Positions 59,440-64,000 of a stretch of DNA of 64,000 nt are shown here, in pieces. Below the pieces are notes generated by a model. The model saw only the letters and a program-made list of their open reading frames with translations. It made no database searches and was not told the DNA's origin. A program made the translations under genes and the position numbers. Within the stretch, counting starts at the first letter, position 1. Every line of letters starts with the position of its first letter. The stretch spans positions 96,331 to 160,330 of the IMG/VR virus record IMGVR_UViG_3300025646_005482. One strand, 5' to 3'. This DNA comes from a virus.

Positions 59440-59857
59440 GAATTGGGTTAAAGACATCAACAAGATGCACGAGAAGTATGGCGTTCACGAGTGGGTAAAG
59501 AACAATCAACACCAACTCAAGCAGTTTCTCGATTTTCGTCTGCGCTTCCTCTACGAAGAAGCTAACGAGACATCGCTCGCTGTTGATGCACGTGATGCTG
59601 AAGAAATCGTTGATGGTCTGATCGACATCTGTGTCGTTGCCATCGGTACACTCGATGCTTTTGGTGTCGATGCGAACAAAGCATGGGATCGTGTCTACAA
59701 GGCAAACATGCGCAAAGAGGTCGGTACTAAAGACAGTCGACCTAATCCCCTCGGGCTACCTGATCTGGTGAAGCCCAAAGGCTGGCGAAATCCTAGCCAT
59801 AAGAATAATCATGGTCTCCTGGCCGCCATGCCGTACTCTGATCCCAATGAGTTCTAA
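59432..59857 (+). CDS. MazG-like NTP pyrophosphohydrolase family protein
   Basis: 141 residues from the ATG at 59432, which has GGAGA upstream; a longer frame begins at 59396 without an RBS. The helix pattern FRLRFLYEEANETSLAV then AEEIVDGLIDICVVAIGTLDAFGVD has the E-E-x-x-E and E-x-x-D metal-binding layout of all-alpha MazG-type enzymes. WDRVYKANMRKEVGTKDSRPN is the familiar MazG-family lid. Such enzymes hydrolyse dNTPs or alarmones and keep the nucleotide pool clean. Precise substrate unknown. Confidence 0.75.
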   Translation: MSKNWVKDINKMHEKYGVHEWVKNNQHQLKQFLDFRLRFLYEEANETSLAVDARDAEEIVDGLIDICVVAIGTLDAFGVDANKAWDRVYKANMRKEVGTKDSRPNPLGLPDLVKPKGWRNPSHKNNHGLLAAMPYSDPNEF

Positions 59858-59883
59858 AAACTGTAAATATTATACAAAAATAG

Positions 59884-59954
59884 TCTAAGAAAATCTCTAA
59901 CAAAATCAATAACTTAGGTACGTCCCAAAAGTCTAACAAAATCAAAGACTTAGG
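59884..59954 (+). repeat. Direct repeats TCTAA-N-AAAATC upstream of the small-gene operon
   Basis: TCTAAGAAAATC (59884) and TCTAACAAAATC (59896 and 59932) are spaced 12 and 36 nt, multiples of 12. The last two extend as 23-nt repeats with two mismatches and end ACTTAGG. They lie in a 163-nt non-coding gap before a TATAAT, so an operator role is possible. Confidence 0.6.
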
Positions 59955-59978
59955 GATGTACTTTCCCGGTGCCTGCTG

Positions 59979-59984
59979 TATAAT
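59979..59984 (+). promoter_or_regulatory. Possible early/middle promoter -10, TATAAT
   Basis: Consensus -10 with no good -35 at 16-18 nt. A predicted start near 59991 gives a 30-nt leader to the ATG at 60021. The direct repeats lie just upstream and may bind an activator. Confidence 0.5.
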
Positions 59985-60020
59985 GGTTCTTGTCAAATGG
60001 AAAAACACAGGAAAAAAGCT

Positions 60021-60323
60021 ATGGCAACTTTCACCGTTCATCAAGTACAAAACAAGCATGACTGTCCTGCTCGTATTCGTTTCGATGATAACTATCAAGC
60101 TGGTGACTTCGATCACTACACTCCAGTCTTTCGTGTAGACGCTGACGACTTGAATCACGTCTTCGCACTGACTAACCATTGGGGTGATCCTGATCGTGTA
60201 CTTCGAATCGATCGTGGTCATTCTACTAGCGTAGGTGATATTATCGAAACCCATGGTGGTGAGTATGGTCACGCTTTTTGGATGGTTTCTTTCGGTGGTT
60301 TTGACAAGTTGGAGGTACTTTAA
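60021..60323 (+). CDS. Unrecognised small protein, 100 residues
   Basis: Starting at the ATG 60021 (CAGGAAAAAAGCT before it); an in-frame ATG at 59997 lacks an RBS. The product is rich in His and Asp (RFDDNYQAGDFDHYTPVFRVD) with a beta strand GEYGHAFWMVSFGGFDKLEVL at the end. No family recognised. It is the first gene after a promoter-like region and repeats, so it heads an operon of small proteins. Last 1 nt overlaps the next gene. Confidence 0.65.
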   Translation: MATFTVHQVQNKHDCPARIRFDDNYQAGDFDHYTPVFRVDADDLNHVFALTNHWGDPDRVLRIDRGHSTSVGDIIETHGGEYGHAFWMVSFGGFDKLEVL

Positions 60324-60550
60324 TGTCTGAGAAGCAAGAAGCTTTTGAAGAAATGTGCATGCTCAAAGCTATGATTGAGGAGCATGCTGATGAGCTACGT
60401 TCTTTGATGCGCTCAGAATTTCCTGATCAATTTGAGCAAGGCAAAGCATACGGTGTATTCGACTGCACTGGTAGTTCGAATCCCTATGATGTGAGCATCG
60501 AGTCTTTGCTCGAGTCAATTGCTGAAGATGAAGGATTGGAGTTTGTATAA
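60323..60550 (+). CDS. Unrecognised small acidic protein, 75 residues
   Basis: Acidic, mainly helical (KQEAFEEMCMLKAMIEEHADELRSL) with a short SSNPYDVSIESLLESIAEDEG tail. No recognised family, no membrane segment. It is preceded by TTGGAGGTAC and overlaps its neighbours by 1 nt on each side, so it is translated with them. Confidence 0.65.
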   Translation: MSEKQEAFEEMCMLKAMIEEHADELRSLMRSEFPDQFEQGKAYGVFDCTGSSNPYDVSIESLLESIAEDEGLEFV

Positions 60551-60870
60551 TGGAAATTCGTGATCGCAAAAGTAAAAACTACGTGTGTTCTTTAGATCCC
60601 CTGTCATGTGTTGACATGGAAATTCTAAATAGTATCAAGCGTAGCGTCAAAGTGTTAAATAATAGTGCTCGATGGGAATGGATCGAAGGACCTGACGGTC
60701 GACCAGGTTTTCGTGCTGTTAAGCGTGGAAAGCGTGTGACTATCAAAGGTCGTGAACCTATCGAAAAAGTGAATGGTAAAGGATATAATTGGTCAGGCGA
60801 TATCGTAGGAGGTCTCGCCAACGCGAAGCGTATTGACGTCTATATCCATGATAATGGGAGATGGAAGTAA
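60550..60870 (+). CDS. Unrecognised small basic protein, 106 residues
   Basis: Mostly basic with a Gly-rich middle (EGPDGRPGFRAVKRGKRVTIKG) and a final RIDVYIHDNGRWK strand. An RNA- or DNA-binding role is conceivable from the charge but I recognise no domain. It shares 1 nt with genes on both sides. Confidence 0.65.
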   Translation: MEIRDRKSKNYVCSLDPLSCVDMEILNSIKRSVKVLNNSARWEWIEGPDGRPGFRAVKRGKRVTIKGREPIEKVNGKGYNWSGDIVGGLANAKRIDVYIHDNGRWK

Positions 60871-61046
60871 TGTATGAAGTAAAGTGGTATGCTCGTGGTA
60901 GCATGGGCGAGTGGGTACTCGGTCAACTAGAGCAGTTGGAAGGACCGTTTGCTCTGTCTGAGAAAGAAGTGGTGCGACGACTCAGTCGCTACCTAAGTGA
61001 AGAAGAAGCCCGTAAAGAAGTCGAACTCTACTTAGAGGAAGGTTAG
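60870..61046 (+). CDS. Unrecognised small protein, 58 residues
   Basis: From the ATG at 60870, which shares its first base with the preceding stop and follows GGGAGATGG; an ATG at 60861 sits too close to that GGGAG. YEVKWYARGSMGEWVLGQLEQLEGPFALSEKEVVRRLSRYLS forms a beta strand pair and a helix. No family recognised. Confidence 0.65.
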   Translation: MYEVKWYARGSMGEWVLGQLEQLEGPFALSEKEVVRRLSRYLSEEEARKEVELYLEEG

Positions 61047-61663
61047 TGAAAAGTAACTACTACGCGTTACCTAACCAGCTACGAGCCCAGTGCAAAGGGC
61101 TCGGTATGGACGAGCTTGAAATTTTCAAGTACGAAACCTACTGGCTCAAAAAGAATCGTGTGTTTCGTACAGGCAAACAAGCCTCGATAGACAGCGAGAA
61201 GCAAAAAGTCTACGAATCTGAATGGAAGTTTCAGAAGAAAGTAGACATCAAGAAGTTCAAAGACATCAGAGAAGCTGAGAAGCGCATGAAGCAGATCACT
61301 AGCAGCAAGCTATGGTCTGACTTAGAGGGCAGAAGAACTACTCTGTATCACTCTGGTCGTATGAAGCGATATGCTGGTATGGCGTACTGGACTGGCAAGA
61401 TCAAACTCGCCAATTCTGGTCTCGATGAGTATACTCTGCTTCACGAACTAGCACATCAGACACCGAATGCGATGCATCACGGTGTACAATTCCGCATAAA
61501 TTTGGTAAAATTAGTATCTAGATTTATGGGTACGGCAACTGCCAAAGAATTGAAAGCACAGTTCAAAGAACGAAAGCTGAAGATGTCTATGCCTCAGCCT
61601 CGTTCACCAGAATCTTGGTTCAAATCTTACAAGCGAATGGAAGAAATGCGAGAGAAGCTATGA
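61046..61663 (+). CDS. SprT-like zinc metalloprotease
   Basis: 205 residues, starting GTG at 61046 after AGAGGAAGG. A LLHELAHQTPNAMHHGVQF segment supplies HExxH (His133, Glu134, His137) and a further His pair as possible third ligand, the layout of SprT/Spartan-like peptidases. The first half is helical and basic. Spartan proteins remove DNA-protein cross-links in cells; the phage role is unknown. It overlaps the next gene by 4 nt (ATGA). Confidence 0.75.
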   Translation: MKSNYYALPNQLRAQCKGLGMDELEIFKYETYWLKKNRVFRTGKQASIDSEKQKVYESEWKFQKKVDIKKFKDIREAEKRMKQITSSKLWSDLEGRRTTLYHSGRMKRYAGMAYWTGKIKLANSGLDEYTLLHELAHQTPNAMHHGVQFRINLVKLVSRFMGTATAKELKAQFKERKLKMSMPQPRSPESWFKSYKRMEEMREKL

Positions 61664-61914
61664 AAGACGAACAGCTAGCTATTATCAAAAGCATGGAAAC
61701 AATGGATCTACATGAAGCGAGAGCAGCAGCGTTTGATATAGTTTCTACTTTTCCATCTAAGACACTCAATCAAAAACTTCGCAATCAAAAATTAGAAGAA
61801 GACATTTCTGTAACTAAAGAATCGGCCGACGTATATGGTATTATGTGGCGGTGTTATCTAGCATCTGAGGGATTGCGCGTCGATGGATCAGAGTGGAATA
61901 AACATTATGGCTGA
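61660..61914 (+). CDS. Unrecognised small helical protein, 84 residues
   Basis: From the ATG at 61660, overlapping the preceding stop by 4 nt; a longer frame starts at 61615 inside the metalloprotease gene. Helical (AIIKSMETMDLHEARAAAFDIVSTF then NQKLRNQKLEEDI) with a WRCYLASEGLRVDGSEWNKHYG end. No family recognised. The next gene begins 8 nt before its stop ends. Confidence 0.65.
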   Translation: MKDEQLAIIKSMETMDLHEARAAAFDIVSTFPSKTLNQKLRNQKLEEDISVTKESADVYGIMWRCYLASEGLRVDGSEWNKHYG

Positions 61915-62428
61915 TATTGTTAAAGAATGCAGCTACATGCTTGGCAAATACAAAGCAAAAGTTTGGCCAGAATTTATTGTAAGACGAGATAAACGTGTTA
62001 CTGAAGATTTGATAAGCGATAAGAAAAAAGGAATCAAATCTACTAAGGGTCAACATATCTTTCGAAAAGATGCAGAATTCCCAGAATATCATCAGCCGAT
62101 GATTGATAAAAATCAAATTCATGCACCAGAAAGTGAGAAAAGATGGGATACAAACCATACAACGCTGGGTCACTTGGATTATAAACAAGATGCTAAAGCC
62201 GGTGTACATGTAAGTCCATGGATTCAAGAACGTATAGAAGAAGGACATATTGATTATTTGGTAATTTGGAAATGGTTGCCGTTCGGACTTCATCATGTAC
62301 TTACTGAAGATTATGTGGTAGAATATGAAATTATTGCCATCGTAAATGCTAAAGAAGCATTAGAGCTACTTAAGAAGAGTGAAAATAATAGATTCAATTG
62401 GAGAGAAGTAAATGAAAGAATCTCTTAA
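61907..62428 (+). CDS. Unrecognised protein, 173 residues
   Basis: From the ATG at 61907, preceded by GGAATAAACATT; a longer frame begins at 61883. KAKVWPEFIVRRDKRVTEDLI then a His-rich middle (EYHQPMIDKNQIHAP, RWDTNHTTLGHLDYKQDA) and a strand VVEYEIIAIVNAKEALELLKK. No known family is recognised. It overlaps the DUF1599-like gene by 17 nt, so it is probably co-translated with it and gp42. Confidence 0.65.
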   Translation: MADIVKECSYMLGKYKAKVWPEFIVRRDKRVTEDLISDKKKGIKSTKGQHIFRKDAEFPEYHQPMIDKNQIHAPESEKRWDTNHTTLGHLDYKQDAKAGVHVSPWIQERIEEGHIDYLVIWKWLPFGLHHVLTEDYVVEYEIIAIVNAKEALELLKKSENNRFNWREVNERIS

Positions 62429-62786
62429 AGTCCTGCAAGAATGTGCAGAAGTACAAGTCAAAAAGTCTAACGACTATCAGAACGAGTACTCACGTATTCG
62501 CCAAGCAGATTACTATCCTCGTGGCGTGGCCACTATCGTCGACCTCATCTACGCTAAAGTCCTTCGTATGCAATCAGTCATCGAAGCTAGCGAGCATGAT
62601 CCTGAATATGAGCCTAACTTCGAATCACTCGAAGACTCTGCTAAAGACTTGATCAACTATGCATCATTCGTAGTTGCTTACTCTCGTGGTAAGATGGATG
62701 GTCAACAACCTGGTCATGACTTCCTCAATCGAAAAACTATAATTCCTAACAAACATCCGGAGACACCGCTTGTTAAAAGTAAATGA
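62412..62786 (+). CDS. DUF1599/Nmad1-like protein
   Basis: 124 residues. LKVLQECAEVQVKKSNDYQN, then QADYYPRGVATIVDLIYAKVLRMQSVIEAS and LEDSAKDLINYASFVVAY, match the small all-helical family known as DUF1599 or nucleotide modification associated domain 1. This family is often encoded near thymidylate synthase or base-modification genes. Here it overlaps gene 42 by 17 nt, which supports a link to deoxynucleotide metabolism. The exact reaction is not known. Confidence 0.75.
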   Translation: MKESLKVLQECAEVQVKKSNDYQNEYSRIRQADYYPRGVATIVDLIYAKVLRMQSVIEASEHDPEYEPNFESLEDSAKDLINYASFVVAYSRGKMDGQQPGHDFLNRKTIIPNKHPETPLVKSK

Positions 62787-63465
62787 TATTCGCGAGCATT
62801 TTCTCGACGAACTGAAAGCAGAACGATTCACAACTGATCGACTTGGTGGTAAGACCATCGAGTTGATCGGTGCCTCGTTCCTGGCCGATGAGCCTGCTAT
62901 CTTTGGTGAACCAAATCAAGAGTATATTCAAGCCGAGATCGATTGGTATTTTAAAGGATCGAACAACATCAATGACATCTATGCTGGTGTATACGATGAG
63001 AACGGTGATCCTAAAGAACCACCAAAGGCATGGCAATATGCCGCTAACTATCATGGAGAAATCAATTCGAACTATGGACGTATTATCTTTTCCGAGCAAT
63101 ACTACAAGCAATATGAACGATGTTTGGCCGAACTCTTGGCAAATCGAGATACCCGCCGAGCATGTATGGTCTACAACCGACCAAGCATCTGGACCGAGTA
63201 CAATGAAAATGGTAAAAGTGATTTCATATGTACGAACGCCGTCACCTACTATATCCGAGGGGATAAGCTCCACTGCTGTGTACAGATGCGTTCCAATGAC
63301 GTCATCTTCGGTTACAGAAATGACTACGCATGGCAAAAGCACGTCTTAGATAAAATGGTTGATGATCTCAATCATAAAAACTTTGATCATGTAGAACCAG
63401 GTGACATCTATTGGCAATGCCAGAATTTACACGTTTACGAAAAACACTTTGATTTGGTGAATTGA
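62770..63465 (+). CDS. 42: dCMP hydroxymethylase gp42
   Basis: 231 residues (T4: 246). The sequence follows T4 gp42 throughout: KTIELIGASFLADEPAIFG, GEINSNYGRIIFSEQYYKQYERCLAEL, SDFICTNAVTYYIRGD with catalytic Cys154, MRSNDVIFGYRNDYAWQKHVLDKMVDDLN and LHVYEKHFDLV. Asp185 in YRND replaces the Asn that binds dUMP in thymidylate synthase and marks specificity for dCMP, as Asp179 does in T4. The enzyme makes hydroxymethyl-dCMP using methylene-tetrahydrofolate, so the DNA probably carries hydroxymethylcytosine. The C-terminus is about 15 residues shorter than T4. Confidence 0.9.
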   Translation: MLKVNDIREHFLDELKAERFTTDRLGGKTIELIGASFLADEPAIFGEPNQEYIQAEIDWYFKGSNNINDIYAGVYDENGDPKEPPKAWQYAANYHGEINSNYGRIIFSEQYYKQYERCLAELLANRDTRRACMVYNRPSIWTEYNENGKSDFICTNAVTYYIRGDKLHCCVQMRSNDVIFGYRNDYAWQKHVLDKMVDDLNHKNFDHVEPGDIYWQCQNLHVYEKHFDLVN

Positions 63466-63632
63466 TGGAGTTTAGTGAAGAAATACTTCGTAAGGCCGAA
63501 TGGTTGATTGACCATGGATATATGGAAGGCGATATTCTAGAAGTTGCGCGTGTTATAAATAAACAGGTAAAGGGAGCGGCAACTCCCTCCACCCTAAACA
63601 CCGAAACTACTGGAGATAGTAACGATGTCTAA
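63465..63632 (+). CDS. Small protein after gene 42, 55 residues
   Basis: An ATG overlapping the gene 42 stop by 1 nt opens 55 codons. The first half is a good helix (EEILRKAEWLIDHGYMEGDILEVARVINKQ), and the second half is low complexity (TPSTLNTETTGDSNDV). It covers a late promoter (63554) and a hairpin (63571-63588), so the second half may be regulatory DNA that happens to be open. It overlaps the next gene by 8 nt. Confidence 0.45.
   Translation: MEFSEEILRKAEWLIDHGYMEGDILEVARVINKQVKGAATPSTLNTETTGDSNDV
63554..63561 (+). promoter_or_regulatory. Late promoter TATAAATA before the NUMOD3-type gene
   Basis: Perfect match, 71 nt upstream of the ATG at 63625. It is followed by hairpin AGGGAG-CGGCAA-CTCCCT at 63571-63588, with no T-tract, in the predicted leader. 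Confidence 0.6.
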
Positions 63633-64000
63633 GTCTATTTATTGGGACACCTCAGCTCTAAACAAACATCTAAATATCATGGACACGGGTCCAATGGTAC
63701 TCGAGATGGTTCTTCCACAAAAAACCTCTGTCAAAATTCCTATACCTGAATGGCATAAAAAATGTATTTCCCGGGCGATGAAAGGCCGCACTAGTCCTAC
63801 AAAAGGCATGAAGTTAGGTCGACCATCGGACGAAACAATTGAAAAAATTAGAAAAGCAAATATAGGCAAGAAAAAAGATAATACTGCTGGTTTGATGGGT
63901 CAAGCGTATAAAGGTAAGCCCTCACCGGCCTCAAAACAATATTATTGTATTGGCTGTCATGAACGTGTTTCTCCGTCTAGAATTTATAGACATAAAAAAT
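63625..64000 (+). CDS. NUMOD3-containing protein, probable homing endonuclease (partial)
   Basis: The frame from ATG 63625 (RBS GGAGA) is open for 125 codons to the window end, so the gene is cut. A KLGRPSDETIEKIRKANIGKK segment is the NUMOD3 motif (G-x-P-S-x-E-T-x-x-K-I-x-x-A-N-x-G) that binds DNA in HNH and GIY-YIG homing endonucleases, and TSPTKGMK and GKPSPASK look like further copies. A CIGCHERVSPSRIYRH segment is a possible zinc-binding knuckle. No catalytic domain is in view; it may lie beyond 64000. A mobile gene right after gene 42 would be typical of T4-like genomes. Confidence 0.65.
   Translation, partial: MSKSIYWDTSALNKHLNIMDTGPMVLEMVLPQKTSVKIPIPEWHKKCISRAMKGRTSPTKGMKLGRPSDETIEKIRKANIGKKKDNTAGLMGQAYKGKPSPASKQYYCIGCHERVSPSRIYRHKK

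Noticed and set aside
1-64000. tRNA or rRNA genes.
   Set aside because: I saw no cloverleaf-like stretch in the gaps, and no gap between supported genes exceeds about 165 nt apart from the promoter/terminator region around the 30-residue gene (51329-51589).

Overview
The window is a contiguous stretch of a T4-like (tailed, contractile, myovirus-type) bacteriophage genome. Every supported gene lies on the + strand and the genes are packed with 1-14 nt overlaps. The assignment rests on an unbroken T4-type gene order that can be read from the proteins: gp8, then neck gp13-gp14-gp15, terminase gp16-gp17, sheath gp18, tube gp19, portal gp20, gp67-like core protein, protease gp21, scaffold gp22, major capsid gp23, then UvsY, UvsW, gp55, gp47, gp46 and dCMP hydroxymethylase gp42. 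The large DUF4815-type baseplate protein, the array of modular fibres, and the 2-oxoglutarate (2OG) oxygenase and DUF6065-like genes resemble marine T4-like phages (cyanophage and relatives). No photosynthesis genes are present and the host cannot be determined from this window; the spanin pair implies a Gram-negative host.

Layout. 1-12405: end of a baseplate gene, gp8, a 2082-residue structural protein ending in two Hint (intein-like) domains joined by polyproline, and further virion proteins. 12415-19116: fibre proteins, ending with a Tyr/Pro-rich protein made of about 28 short repeats. 19122-24104: one late-promoter unit mixing three predicted Fe(II)/2OG oxygenases, two DUF6065-like proteins, and a lysis cassette (EF-hand membrane protein, inner spanin, nested outer spanin). 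24116-37245: a second fibre block, including a pentapeptide-like beta-helix fibre, an S74 self-cleaving fibre, and a 1572-residue protein of about 70 degenerate repeats. 37282-52096: head-neck-tail morphogenesis. 52082-58511: recombination and late transcription (uvsY, a galE-like epimerase, uvsW, gp55, gp47, gp46). 58520-64000: small early-type genes, with a peptide deformylase, a MazG-like protein, an SprT-like metalloprotease, a DUF1599/Nmad1-like protein, gp42, and the start of a NUMOD3-type gene cut by the window end.

How it works together. The late sigma factor gp55 is encoded here. Its known T4 target, TATAAATA, stands 33-53 nt upstream of most virion transcription units. One-mismatch versions stand 32-36 nt upstream of gp13, gp19 and one small gene. 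Three intrinsic terminators and one hairpin that contains a late promoter separate units. A sigma70-like promoter precedes uvsY. gp42 suggests that the phage DNA carries hydroxymethylcytosine, and GalE could supply sugar nucleotides. The best candidate for an undescribed system is the pairing of the Tyr/Pro repeat protein with an adjacent, late-expressed prolyl-hydroxylase-like oxygenase, backed by two more oxygenases, which suggests enzymatic hydroxylation of a phage fibre. The double-Hint baseplate protein is a close second.
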